Of a DNA stretch of 54,265 nt, positions 26,547-34,198 are shown in pieces; the stretch's first letter is position 1; each line of letters opens with the position of its first letter. The stretch is taken from positions 1 to 54,265 of the forward strand of contig JAFRHR010000048.1 of NCBI GenBank assembly GCA_017433195.1, in the 5' to 3' direction. The stretch comes from a bacterium. Lineage in GTDB: Bacteria; Cyanobacteriota; Vampirovibrionia; Gastranaerophilales; Gastranaerophilaceae. The position numbers and the translations under genes are program-made. Below the pieces are notes generated by a model. It made no database searches. It saw only the letters and a list, made by a program, of their open reading frames with translations, and was not told the origin of the DNA.

Positions 26547-27605
26547 CTATATTAAGTTCAACGCTATACTTGGTGCCTGGTTAGCCGTTGTTAAAAGTGA
26601 AGCTGCTGACTGCTGAAGTATCTGATACTTCAGGAAGTTAGATGATTCAACCGCAACGTCTGCATCCTGAATTGATGAATTTGCAGAAGTTAAGTTTTGG
26701 TTAATTACATTCAATGCTGACATTGCAGAAGTTACTCTGTTTGTATAAGCACCAATGTTTGTTACTCTGCCTGAAACATCGGCTATTGCACCATCAATAT
26801 AATCTAAGAATTCTCTTGCAGCATTATCATTATCATAAACTGCATCACACAATTGAGAAATAGATATTGCACCTGTACCTGCAATTGTCAACCCACCTGC
26901 TGAACCATCTACTGACTGGTGTTTAACCATAGCTGCGGTTAATGCTGATTTACAATATACTACGTTAGAAGATGCTGTTGTAGCTTCATATATATTATCA
27001 GTTGTTGCAGCTGCACTTGAAGTCAAATCAATATTTCCCGGAGGAGTCCCGTTTGTAGCTGTCAAAGCTAAGATTGCAGTACATTTTGCTGATGCAAATA
27101 TATCTTTATCTAAAGTAATGATATCATTTGCAGAAGAATTCATACCAACCTGAAGGTTAATACCGTCTGTTGCTGCAGGTCCGGAACCGCTTAAAAGCGC
27201 AATGCCGTTAAATTCTGTTACTTCGCACAAACGGTTAATTTCGTTCATTCTCTGTTCAACTTCTGTTCTTATTGCATTTAATGAATCTGTCGCATAAGTT
27301 CCGTTTGCTGCCTGTTCCGTTAAGTCTCTTATACGTTGTAAGTAACCGTTAACAATGTCAAGGATACCTTCTTGAGTTTGCAGAACTGAAATACCCATTG
27401 ATGCATTTGATTCTGCTACTGAAATACCGGAAATTTGTGCCAGCATCTTTGTTGATACTGCCATACCGGCTGCATCATCTGCTGCTTTGTTGATTTTGTA
27501 CCCGGTTGACATACGTTCCATTGCCGTATTCATTCCGTTTGTAGCATTGGTTAAGTTTCTTTGAATGGTCAAAGATGCCAAATTTGTGTTTACTGTGATA
27601 GCCAT
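26547..27605 (-). CDS. fliC: Flagellin, second copy
   Basis: I place the start at 27605 (MAITVNTNLASL), because the frame extension above it contains the AAAGGAG ribosome site. The 352 residues equal the first flagellin in length, with near-identical D0/D1 ends (TGYKINKAADDAAGMAVSTK; LQQSAASLLTTANQAPS) and a more diverged middle. Cys175 and Cys253 match the first copy exactly, and two more cysteines are unique (INRLCEV and VVYCKSA). The gene is monocistronic with its own terminator and lies 9.5 kb from the first, in opposite orientation. Different promoters suggest different expression. Confidence 0.96.
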   Translation of the reverse strand: MAITVNTNLASLTIQRNLTNATNGMNTAMERMSTGYKINKAADDAAGMAVSTKMLAQISGISVAESNASMGISVLQTQEGILDIVNGYLQRIRDLTEQAANGTYATDSLNAIRTEVEQRMNEINRLCEVTEFNGIALLSGSGPAATDGINLQVGMNSSANDIITLDKDIFASAKCTAILALTATNGTPPGNIDLTSSAAATTDNIYEATTASSNVVYCKSALTAAMVKHQSVDGSAGGLTIAGTGAISISQLCDAVYDNDNAAREFLDYIDGAIADVSGRVTNIGAYTNRVTSAMSALNVINQNLTSANSSIQDADVAVESSNFLKYQILQQSAASLLTTANQAPSIALNLI

Positions 27606-27796
27606 AATTCGATCTCCTTTCAATTTTTCTGTTTCACAATAAATTTATACTTAGTTTTATACCAGTCGGATTAAATTTCTATCATTTCCATTTTTATTCT
27701 AAGAGTTTTCACATTGTTTTTGTATTAGAGTAAAGTTTGAAATATCTCATACTTTTGGTGTATATTTTGAAAATTTTCTAAAGTCATTTATATGAC

Positions 27797-27825
27797 TTGA
27801 CGGCAGAAAACCGTTGTTATAGAAT
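27797..27825 (+). promoter_or_regulatory. Promoter of rpsT
   Basis: TTGACG (27797-27802) and TAGAAT (27820-27825) are 17 bases apart. Transcription from about 27832 leaves an 80-base leader before the rpsT ATG, long enough for S20 feedback control, though no defined structure is claimed. Confidence 0.6.
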
Positions 27826-27910
27826 ACATGGTAACCTCAAACCAAACGGACACATAATGTTAGCGAAGTCATTAATCGCAAAGCATTATACAAGAAGAAA
27901 GGTTAAAAAA

Positions 27911-28177
27911 ATGGCTAATATTAAATCAGCAAAAAAACGTATTTTAACTGCAGAAGCAAATCATAAGAGAAATGTTGCATTCAAAACTATGATTAAAACT
28001 GCAGTTAAAAAAGCATTACTTGCAGGAAGTGAAGATGACAAATCTAAACTTGCAGAAGCAGTTGCAAAAGTTTACCAACTTTGTGACAAGGCGGTAAGCA
28101 AAGGAATTCTTCACAAAAATACGGCTGCAAGAAAAAAATCAAGATTAACAAAAGCCGTTAATAAATTACAAAAGTAG
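27911..28177 (+). CDS. rpsT: Small ribosomal subunit protein S20 (bS20)
   Basis: S20 binds 16S rRNA at the base of the body of the 30S subunit. I place the start at 27911 (MANIKSAKKRILTAEANHKR), the canonical N terminus, with AAAGG just upstream. The open frame above it runs through the promoter. The resulting 88 residues match the family length. It is very Lys-rich, helical, and keeps GILHKNTAARKKSRL near the C terminus. It is monocistronic, with its own promoter and terminator, as usual for rpsT. Confidence 0.97.
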   Translation: MANIKSAKKRILTAEANHKRNVAFKTMIKTAVKKALLAGSEDDKSKLAEAVAKVYQLCDKAVSKGILHKNTAARKKSRLTKAVNKLQK

Positions 28178-28185
28178 TTTGGAAA

Positions 28186-28212
28186 AGAAAAGAGCCGAAA
28201 GGCTCTTTTTTT
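28186..28212 (+). terminator. Intrinsic terminator of rpsT
   Basis: AAAAGAGCC pairs with GGCTCTTTT around a GAAA tetraloop and continues into a T run. Confidence 0.9.
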
Positions 28213-28251
28213 GTGCCTAAATTTATAAATTATAAAAATAACAAAAACTAT

Positions 28252-28388
28252 CACCCTGAATTTATTTCAGGGTCTTACAAACAATGCAGATAAAAGAGGA
28301 CTTAATTTTTTCTTTATAGTTTAATAGATTCTGAAACAAGTTCAGAATGACAAAAAGTGTCATTCTGAGGCTTTAGCCGAAGAATCTC
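28252..28388. repeat. Dispersed CCCTGA / TCATTCTGAG repeats
   Basis: The first unit is CACCCTGAA...TTCAGGGTCT (28252-28276). A second (28326-28352, AGATTCTGAAAC...) and a third (28358-28388, GTCATTCTGAGG...GAAGAATCT) are inverted relative to each other and could fold into one long imperfect hairpin. Similar units occur at 43898-43974 and 50916-50938. This fills most of the gap between rpsT and nusA. Confidence 0.75.
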
Positions 28389-28402
28389 TTTATTTCTTTA
28401 AT

Positions 28403-28440
28403 AAAAAAGAAGTGCCTTTTATTATTGGCACTTCTTTTTA
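28403..28440 (-). terminator. Intrinsic terminator of the rimP-nusA operon
   Basis: AAAAAGAAGTGCC pairs with GGCACTTCTTTTT across a ten-base AT loop, 17 bases beyond the nusA stop. infB therefore does not follow nusA in this transcript. Confidence 0.85.
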
Positions 28441-28456
28441 TTATTAATGATATGAA

Positions 28457-29716
28457 TTATTCAAGTTCTTCAGATTCTTCAGCTTCAACTTCTTCGCCTG
28501 CAGCTTCAGCCAAATCTTCTTCATCATATTCCTGCTGATTCATTTCTTCTTCGATTTCTTCCTGCAATTCATCTTCGCGGGCAATATCTTCAGCAATTTC
28601 ATCATAATTTTCTTCAGGAGCTTCCTGCGGCTGAGCATTTAAGTTTTCTCTTTCAGCCTGTTCCATTTGTGAAACGCTCTTGATGTCTATTTTCCAGTTT
28701 GTAAGTTTGTGAGCCAATCTTACGTTTTGACCTTCACGGCCTATAGCAAGAGATAACTGGTCATCAGGAACAACAACCAAAGCTTCTTTTGATTCTTCAT
28801 CATCAGCCATAATGTCAACTGAAACAACTCTTGCCGGAGATATAGCGTTTACTATATATTCAACAGGATCTTCCGAGTATCTAACGATATCGATTTTTTC
28901 GTTTTTAAGTTCACTGACGATAGTCTGAATTCTGTTACCGCGAGGTCCGATACAAGCGCCTACACTGTCAACTTCAGGATCGTTAGACCAAACTGCGATT
29001 TTTGTTCTGTACCCTGCTTCTCTTGAAATTGATTTAATTTCAACGATACCGTCTTCAATTTCAGGAACTTCAAGTTCGAATAATTCTCTAACGATTTCTG
29101 CGTGAGCGTGAGAAACAATAACCTGAGGTAATCTGTTAGTTTCTTTTACGTTAAGAACAAAAACTCTGATTCTGTTGCCAGGCTTGTAATATTCACCCGG
29201 AATTTGTTCTCTCTGAGGCATAATAGCATCAGTTTTACCTATATTAACGATAACGTTTCTGTTTTCAACACGCTGGATAATACCTGTTGTAAGAGTTCCT
29301 TTCTTTTCAAGAAATTCATTTAAAACGTTATTCTTTTCAGCATCTCTGATTCTCTGAGAAATAACCTGTTTTGCTGTTTGTGCTGCAATTCTTCCGAACT
29401 GATCAGGAGTAACTTCAATTTTAACCTGGTCACCGATTTCAACTTCATCGTCAATTTCCTGAGCTGCTTTGAGAGAAATTTCCAAATCAGGATCTTCAAC
29501 ATCTTTAACAACTTCTTTTGTACTGAAAACACCGATTTCACCTGTTTGTTCATCAAGAATTGCTTCGATGTTGTCCAATTCTTTCATTTTTATGTGTTTT
29601 TTGTAAGCAGCAACCATTGCATCACAAAGAGAAGATATTAGGACTTCTTTTGATATTCCTCTTTCTCTTTCAAGTTCTTCGCAGGCTTCAAATAATGCTG
29701 TTCCGATTTTAATCAT
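28457..29716 (-). CDS. nusA: Transcription termination/antitermination factor NusA
   Basis: NusA binds RNA polymerase and modulates pausing, intrinsic termination and antitermination. The 419-residue protein has the N-terminal RNAP-binding domain (ALFEACEELERERGISKEV), an S1 domain (GTLTTGIIQRVENRNVIVNI), and KH domains with GACIGPRGNRIQTIVSEL and QLSLAIGREGQNVRLAHKL. The last 70 residues are almost all Glu, Asp, Gln and Ala, an acidic tail in place of the E. coli repeats. It follows rimP by 24 bases. The operon leader contains a terminator that NusA itself might act on. Confidence 0.97.
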   Translation of the reverse strand: MIKIGTALFEACEELERERGISKEVLISSLCDAMVAAYKKHIKMKELDNIEAILDEQTGEIGVFSTKEVVKDVEDPDLEISLKAAQEIDDEVEIGDQVKIEVTPDQFGRIAAQTAKQVISQRIRDAEKNNVLNEFLEKKGTLTTGIIQRVENRNVIVNIGKTDAIMPQREQIPGEYYKPGNRIRVFVLNVKETNRLPQVIVSHAHAEIVRELFELEVPEIEDGIVEIKSISREAGYRTKIAVWSNDPEVDSVGACIGPRGNRIQTIVSELKNEKIDIVRYSEDPVEYIVNAISPARVVSVDIMADDEESKEALVVVPDDQLSLAIGREGQNVRLAHKLTNWKIDIKSVSQMEQAERENLNAQPQEAPEENYDEIAEDIAREDELQEEIEEEMNQQEYDEEDLAEAAGEEVEAEESEELE

Positions 29717-29740
29717 TTTTTCCTTCTTTCTTTTATCTTA

Positions 29741-30223
29741 TTAATCTATGTATAATTTTGCTGATTGAATGTTATCTTTCGGGATTAAAAGTTCCTCTCC
29801 GTCATCAAAGCGAAGGAATGTTAAACCTTCATTTTCATCCCATTCTATAATTTCACCTTTAAAAATTCTTTCTGTTTCGTTCGGTAAGGCTTCTTTTAGC
29901 TTTAAGCTGATTCTTCTGCCTTTAAAGATTTCAAATTCTTTTTCTGATTTGAATTTTCTCTCTAACCCCGGAGAAGAAACTTCGAGAAAATACTTAACAG
30001 GAATGATTTCGTCTAAAAATTCATTCAGACTTCTTGTTATGTTTTCACAATCGTCAAGTGTTACGTCTTTTTCTGAAGAATATAGAAATATTCTTACAAA
30101 CCAACGGTGATTTTCTTTGACAAAATCAGTTTCAATAGGAACAAAACCGAACCTCATCGAAGTATTTTCGATTAACGGTTTTATTTTTTCCAAAATTTCG
30201 TGTCTGTTAATTTCCTGTTTCAT
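29741..30223 (-). CDS. rimP: Ribosome maturation factor RimP
   Basis: RimP assists assembly of the 30S subunit. The 160-residue protein has the typical N-terminal alpha/beta domain (VTLDDCENITRSLNEFLDE, then LEVSSPGLERKFKSEKEF) and a C-terminal SH3-like domain. GAAGGG lies just before the ATG. It is first in an operon with nusA, the classical arrangement. An intrinsic terminator hairpin lies only 20 bases upstream of its start codon, and the promoter lies beyond it, so rimP expression needs read-through. Confidence 0.95.
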   Translation of the reverse strand: MKQEINRHEILEKIKPLIENTSMRFGFVPIETDFVKENHRWFVRIFLYSSEKDVTLDDCENITRSLNEFLDEIIPVKYFLEVSSPGLERKFKSEKEFEIFKGRRISLKLKEALPNETERIFKGEIIEWDENEGLTFLRFDDGEELLIPKDNIQSAKLYID

Positions 30224-30242
30224 ATTCCCTTCACCTTATCGA

Positions 30243-30274
30243 AAAAAAAGAACGGGGTTAGCCGTTCTTTTTTT
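30243..30274 (-). terminator. Leader terminator (candidate attenuator) of rimP-nusA
   Basis: AAAAAAAGAACGG pairs with CCGTTCTTTTTTT around GGTTAG (plus-strand reading), giving a stem with an ideal T tract on the minus strand. It starts about 12 bases after the predicted transcription start and ends 20 bases before the rimP ATG. It could also end read-through from the pilin gene upstream. Confidence 0.75.
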
Positions 30275-30292
30275 AAAAAGAAACACATGGAT

Positions 30293-30321
30293 ATTATAGA
30301 TTAAGAAAAGTGATTTGTAAA
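30293..30321 (-). promoter_or_regulatory. Promoter of rimP-nusA
   Basis: On the minus strand TTTACA (30321-30316) is exactly 17 bases from a perfect TATAAT (30298-30293). Initiation near 30286 puts the leader terminator at the very beginning of the transcript. Confidence 0.65.
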
Positions 30322-30461
30322 GTCAAAACATTTTCAAAAATCAGAAAGATCTAATAATTGACATCTGGCACTAACATAGTATTGCCCGCAAATAAAGTAT
30401 GTATCGGTTAATTAATTTAGTGAGCATATTTTCGTTTTGCCCCCCGGCTTTGCTAAATTAA

Positions 30462-32030
30462 TTATCTAATTGCTTTCGGAGAATCAGTTTTTAACGTAAG
30501 ACTTGAACGAGGAGCATTTCTGTAAGTAAGACTTTTCCATGAAATATTTCCTGCCCCTGAGCAATAATTTATATTGTACATACTCGCCATATTATTTGAT
30601 GTTACAAAATCGGCATACGCCGTATGTGCCGGAGGAATAACAGTTGTAAAATTATTAGATCCTGACGGTATTTTTGTTGTTTTTTCACATCTTGCGGTTC
30701 TGTATGTTGTATAATCCGTTACCGGACCATTTTTTTCATTGTTAAAATCGCTGGTTAAATAAGTCGGCAAAATATTTCTGTTATCAATCATTTGCGGAGA
30801 AACAGGAATAAGTTCCTTACTTTCAGGATATACTAAGAAATATATATCTGCAAGATTGCTTCCGGGTTTTGATACTTTTATTGTGAAGTATGTTGAATTA
30901 ACATCATCACCATTTTCATCCTTTGTAAGAACAAACGAAACATCTGACATAAATTCAAATTTCAAACCATTTGTTGTATAAATGGTACCAACAACATAAG
31001 TCACGGGGGAACCATCGTTACATACATTTCCCCATGGAATACCTTCACTATTTTGTGTCCCGCAAGCATTTGTAAAGATACCAAGAATTTGCAATTCTTT
31101 TGCATGATAATAAAAATCACAAGTACAATTATCATTATTGTTTTGGGGGCAAGCATTTTCCCAAGGAATACCTTGTGCATTATTATGTCCGCATTCCGAA
31201 TAGAATTCTGAAACTATACCGGATTGTACCGAATTTCGGTAAACATAACAACTACATCTGTCCACACACTCACATGTCCCCGGTATACGATACCCATTAT
31301 TACAAATAGGACAACAACGTCCTGCCAAATTGTCATATTCCATTGTAGGACTACAACTATAATTGTCATGCTCAGGGTAACAAAGAGTAGCCGTACAAGC
31401 AAATGAATCAAACCACCAATTGACGATACAACCATATTGTTGTCCGACCGGATTATCACAGTATTGGTACAAATAAGGAGCATAACCTGCTTCGCCGGGT
31501 TGTGGTTCAGGAGCCCCTATATTTGTTGAAAAATCTTCCCAACATGGACACTTTTGACACCCTTCTAAGAAACCCTCATTGTTACCACTGCCCTGTTGTC
31601 CCACAGCAAATGCAGGCATTGAAAAATTATAAATTATTTTTTCTAAAATATTATCAAAAATAACTTTTTTATCAGCAATAACATTTATAAAATCCGATTT
31701 AAATTTTACAAAAACATTTTGTTCTGATGGTTTTAACAACTTTAAATCTGAATAATTTATCATGGCAACTTCACTGCATGATGAATTCTCTTTATCTGTT
31801 ATATTCCAAACAGTAAGAAGGTAGTTACAAAGACCGGCACCTGTCAATGAAACATTATTTGCAACGGCATCAGCAAATCCTTTTGTCAGAGCATCATATG
31901 CCTGATAATAAAACAATGAATCATATCTTGTAACATTTCTTTTAACGTAATTCAAACCCAAAAGTGACAATATCCCGATTATTGTAATCGTGATAATTAT
32001 CTCGGTTAAGGTAAAACCTTTTTTCTTCAT
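30462..32030 (-). CDS. Type IV pilin-like protein with large cysteine-rich domain
   Basis: The N terminus MKKKGFTLTEIIITITIIGI is a textbook class III signal: prepilin peptidase cut between Gly5 and Phe6, with Glu at mature position 5 and a hydrophobic helix. At 522 residues it is three times longer than a usual pilin. From about residue 155 to 310 it holds some 20 cysteines, many as CxC or CC (TCECVDRCSCY, GRCCPIC). Two short repeats read GIPWENAC and GIPWGNVC, each after a CG..N stretch. It is probably a minor pilin or pseudopilin carrying a disulfide-rich ligand domain. GAGG lies before the ATG, whose ATGA overlaps the stop of a DUF3326 remnant. Confidence 0.85.
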   Translation of the reverse strand: MKKKGFTLTEIIITITIIGILSLLGLNYVKRNVTRYDSLFYYQAYDALTKGFADAVANNVSLTGAGLCNYLLTVWNITDKENSSCSEVAMINYSDLKLLKPSEQNVFVKFKSDFINVIADKKVIFDNILEKIIYNFSMPAFAVGQQGSGNNEGFLEGCQKCPCWEDFSTNIGAPEPQPGEAGYAPYLYQYCDNPVGQQYGCIVNWWFDSFACTATLCYPEHDNYSCSPTMEYDNLAGRCCPICNNGYRIPGTCECVDRCSCYVYRNSVQSGIVSEFYSECGHNNAQGIPWENACPQNNNDNCTCDFYYHAKELQILGIFTNACGTQNSEGIPWGNVCNDGSPVTYVVGTIYTTNGLKFEFMSDVSFVLTKDENGDDVNSTYFTIKVSKPGSNLADIYFLVYPESKELIPVSPQMIDNRNILPTYLTSDFNNEKNGPVTDYTTYRTARCEKTTKIPSGSNNFTTVIPPAHTAYADFVTSNNMASMYNINYCSGAGNISWKSLTYRNAPRSSLTLKTDSPKAIR

Positions 32031-32108
32031 ATTTTCATCCTCAGCAAATCTTCATATTTATCAATCATTATAACACATTTTGAATTTAAATTTAAACCCT
32101 CTGCAGAT
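32027..32108 (-). pseudogene. Displaced 3' end of a DUF3326 gene
   Basis: On the minus strand this stretch reads AEGLNLNSKCVIMIDKYEDL followed by LRMKI and TGA. The first part is base-for-base identical to the last third of the intact DUF3326 C terminus at 33196-33227; the rest is similar in protein (C....DKY.DL...) but not in DNA. Its TGA overlaps the pilin ATG as ATGA, a typical operon junction. A frame stop lies just upstream (32122-32124), so it is not a gene now. It is best read as the original gene end, separated from its body by the insertion that carries parDE. Confidence 0.6.
32075..32106. repeat. 32-bp direct repeat, left copy
   Basis: The run from ACATTTTGAATTTAAA to CCCTCTGCAG is identical to 33196-33227 and has the same orientation. 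Flanking bases differ on both sides. The two copies bracket a 1.1-kb segment holding parDE and a block of dispersed repeats. Confidence 0.9.
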
Positions 32109-32136
32109 TCTAAAGATAAATATGATTATACCCTTA

Positions 32137-32165
32137 TTGAAGAATAAAACAACATTTGTTATAAT
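32137..32165 (+). promoter_or_regulatory. Promoter of parDE
   Basis: TTGAAG (32137-32142) and a perfect TATAAT (32160-32165) are 17 bases apart. An AAAGGAG ribosome site follows before the parD ATG. Confidence 0.7.
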
Positions 32166-32186
32166 AAAACAATAAAGGAGCAAGTT

Positions 32187-32432
32187 ATGGAAATATCGTT
32201 GTCACCGAATATCGAAAGATTTTTAAGAGTTAAAGTTGCAGAAGGTTTATATGATTCTCTCAACGAAGCAATAAATTCAACTTTAGACATTGTCCTGAAA
32301 AAAGAATGTTTATCACAGGAAGAACTCGATATGCTAAATGCTGATATTCAAAAAGGAATTGATGATGCTGATAAGGGAAATACCTCTGATGCTTTTGATT
32401 TCTTAGATGAATTAAAGGCACAGTATGATTAA
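32187..32432 (+). CDS. ParD-like antitoxin
   Basis: This 81-residue protein fits the ParD/CopG group: a short N-terminal beta strand (MEISLSPNIERFLR), the ribbon-helix-helix segment VAEGLYDSLNEAINSTLDIV, and an acidic C terminus (DADKGNTSDAFDFLDELKAQ) that would wrap the toxin. AAAGGAG precedes the ATG and a strong promoter lies 21 bases upstream. It overlaps the toxin gene by eight bases. The antitoxin-first order is standard for ParDE. It would repress its own promoter. Confidence 0.85.
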   Translation: MEISLSPNIERFLRVKVAEGLYDSLNEAINSTLDIVLKKECLSQEELDMLNADIQKGIDDADKGNTSDAFDFLDELKAQYD

Positions 32433-32724
32433 ACAAGTAATAATAACAGATATTGCAAAAGAAGATATCAAAAAACTTGCGAAATATATTTCATCAGATA
32501 ATAAAAATGCAGCAGTAAAACTTGTTGACGATTTTTATAAAACTTTTGAACTTTTATCAAATTTTCCCGAAACAGGTGTAATTAAAGATGATATCCCAAA
32601 TAAAACAATAAGAATTTATACTATGAGAAAAAATTTTGCAATAGTATATCGTTTTTTGAATGATAAAGTTGAAATTTTGAGAGTTTTAACCAGATATCAA
32701 AATATTTTTGCAATTTTGAATTAA
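32425..32724 (+). CDS. ParE/RelE-superfamily toxin
   Basis: This 99-residue protein has the ParE fold signatures: VIITDIAKEDIKKLAKYIS at the start, LLSNFPETGVIKDD in the middle (the typical L...P..G...), and NFAIVYRFLNDKVEILRVL before the end. ParE toxins usually poison DNA gyrase, while RelE relatives cleave mRNA; the target here is not certain. It is co-translated with parD. The pair lies between two copies of a 32-bp direct repeat, so it appears to have been inserted between the DUF3326 and pilin genes. Confidence 0.85.
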   Translation: MIKQVIITDIAKEDIKKLAKYISSDNKNAAVKLVDDFYKTFELLSNFPETGVIKDDIPNKTIRIYTMRKNFAIVYRFLNDKVEILRVLTRYQNIFAILN

Positions 32725-32764
32725 GCTAACACTGTCACAGAAAAACGTCATTATTAGTTAGTCG

Positions 32765-32782
32765 GGTTGACTTTAGTCAACC
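32765..32782. repeat. Dispersed ACTTTAGT hairpin
   Basis: GGTTGACT-TT-AGTCAACC is a perfect inverted repeat, 40 bases after the parE stop. Compared with GGTAGACT-TT-AGTCTACC near the other toxin-antitoxin pair, one base pair is swapped in both arms, a compensatory change. Confidence 0.7.
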
Positions 32783-32889
32783 AAAAAAGTTGGTAGATAC
32801 CTACACTGCAGTCTGCAAGGAGTGCGGCAAGCCATTTTTCTTATAGATCGCCATACTAACGCTTGCGATTGACAGAACATCTGCGAGGA

Positions 32890-33165
32890 GTGAATTAGTA
32901 ATAATTAGTTAACTTTCCCTCGCCATACAGGAACGACCTGCGAGCAGAGGATAGAAGCGTAAGCGTATCCGTTTAACGCGAGCAGGTCAAGACAGAGGGT
33001 GTGGCAGCGGGTGTTGCAAAGCAACATAGTCTGCCGAGGGGTGAGGTGACAATCTAACTTATTATAATGAACAAAAAAGCTGGATCGCCACATTCCTTTC
33101 AGTCGTTCACGATGACATTCATGTCACAATTGCTAAACACGTAGTGTTGAATCAATCCGGCTTAT
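32890..33165. repeat. Composite dispersed-repeat block, including an 84-bp unit shared with 50562-50644
   Basis: The gap 32725-33132 holds no gene. The unit from AGCGTATCCGTTTA (32961) to GCCGAGGGGTGAG (about 33044) is nearly identical to 50562-50644. A TAATAATTAGTTAA motif before it (from about 32899) recurs after the other copy. From 33080 rightward a TGGATCGCCAC...AATCAATCCGGC unit resembles the 20858-20890 repeat and runs into the DUF3326 3' end. Confidence 0.75.
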
Positions 33166-34107
33166 TAAGTCATCGTATTTATCTGTAGTTCTGATACATT
33201 TTGAATTTAAATTTAAACCCTCTGCAGTAACATTCAGAGCAGTTTTATTCTCTTTTACCGCAAATATCGGAATGTTTCTTTTGATACACTCTATGACAGG
33301 AGCACAACCCAAAGAATTATAAGGCATTACAAGAAACTTCAGATTATTTACTGATAATCCTTTTTGATTGAGTTTAGGTGCCTGACTTAAACCTAACAAA
33401 ATACACGGCAAAAATGTCGGGGTAATATATTCTGCAGCACATTTGGGATTAACAATATCCGTTGAAATCGTTATATTTTCAAATGCCGGAGAATGAGCTG
33501 CAGGAACTTTAAATTCTTCAGAAATTATATGAGAAATTATTGCCTCAACTCCTCCTACGGGGTCAATTCCGTTTCCTGAAGAATAAGCCTCATCATCCTC
33601 ATCGTCTTTAAATTTACATACTATTGCAATTGCTTCCGCACCTTGCTTTATAAGTTTTTCTGCCGCACGCAAAAGTGTATCGGCATTTTTTACCGTTCCT
33701 GTTGAGTTTGTGGAATTTTCGGTGATGTAAAAGTCAACTCCGACAGGGGAATCCGTAATTTCCCAGCCGATTACGCTACAACCATAAACTGTTTTTACGG
33801 CATTAATTGTGTTTATATGAACGTTTAAAACGCCTTCAGAAATATCTTTGTCAAAAATAACACCGATTTTGTTATTTGATGAGGGGGTTAAACATAAATT
33901 TCCCCTGAAAAAATCGTCAAGGGAGTAGCCTTCGACATAGAGCATATTTTCAGTAATGCCTGAAAAACAGGCAGCGTTGACGACATTTGGATTGACGATA
34001 AGTCGATAATTTTTGCTTAATTCTCTTGCCCAAAAGGAAGCATCTCCGGCGTATCCGCCTATGCTTGCGCCAATTCCTGTCGGTATAATAAAAGCCCCTA
34101 AATCCAT
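33133..34107 (-). CDS. DUF3326 protein, C terminus altered by a repeat insertion
   Basis: This 324-residue protein belongs to DUF3326, which I associate with cyanobacteria and plastids; function is unknown. The family N terminus is clear (IIPTGIGASIGGYAGDASFW), then NPNVVNAACFSG, MLYVEGYSLDDFFRGN, IGVIFDKDIS and GWEITDSPVGVDFY. The last codons (SRIDSTLRV) coincide with a dispersed repeat, whereas a remnant of an alternative gene end lies 1.1 kb away. No Shine-Dalgarno precedes the ATG; a TATAAT ends seven bases before it, so the mRNA may be leaderless. It originally formed an operon with the pilin gene, judging by the ATGA overlap of the remnant. Confidence 0.85.
   Translation of the reverse strand: MDLGAFIIPTGIGASIGGYAGDASFWARELSKNYRLIVNPNVVNAACFSGITENMLYVEGYSLDDFFRGNLCLTPSSNNKIGVIFDKDISEGVLNVHINTINAVKTVYGCSVIGWEITDSPVGVDFYITENSTNSTGTVKNADTLLRAAEKLIKQGAEAIAIVCKFKDDEDDEAYSSGNGIDPVGGVEAIISHIISEEFKVPAAHSPAFENITISTDIVNPKCAAEYITPTFLPCILLGLSQAPKLNQKGLSVNNLKFLVMPYNSLGCAPVIECIKRNIPIFAVKENKTALNVTAEGLNLNSKCIRTTDKYDDLISRIDSTLRV
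33196..33227. repeat. 32-bp direct repeat, right copy inside the DUF3326 gene
   Basis: It is identical to 32075-32106 and encodes AEGLNLNSKC in the DUF3326 frame. This is the copy joined to the gene body. Confidence 0.9.
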
Positions 34108-34114
34108 GTACCAG

Positions 34115-34143
34115 ATTATACACTAAAAATTTTTGTGTATAAA
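34115..34143 (-). promoter_or_regulatory. Promoter of the DUF3326 gene, probably leaderless
   Basis: On the minus strand TTTATA (34143-34138) and perfect TATAAT (34120-34115) are 17 bases apart. Only seven bases separate the -10 from the ATG at 34107, so the first transcribed base would be at or next to the start codon. Confidence 0.5.
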
Positions 34144-34198
34144 GACATGTATTTAAGGGCAAAGGCTTAAATGGTCGGTAATTTATGTAATTATTATT

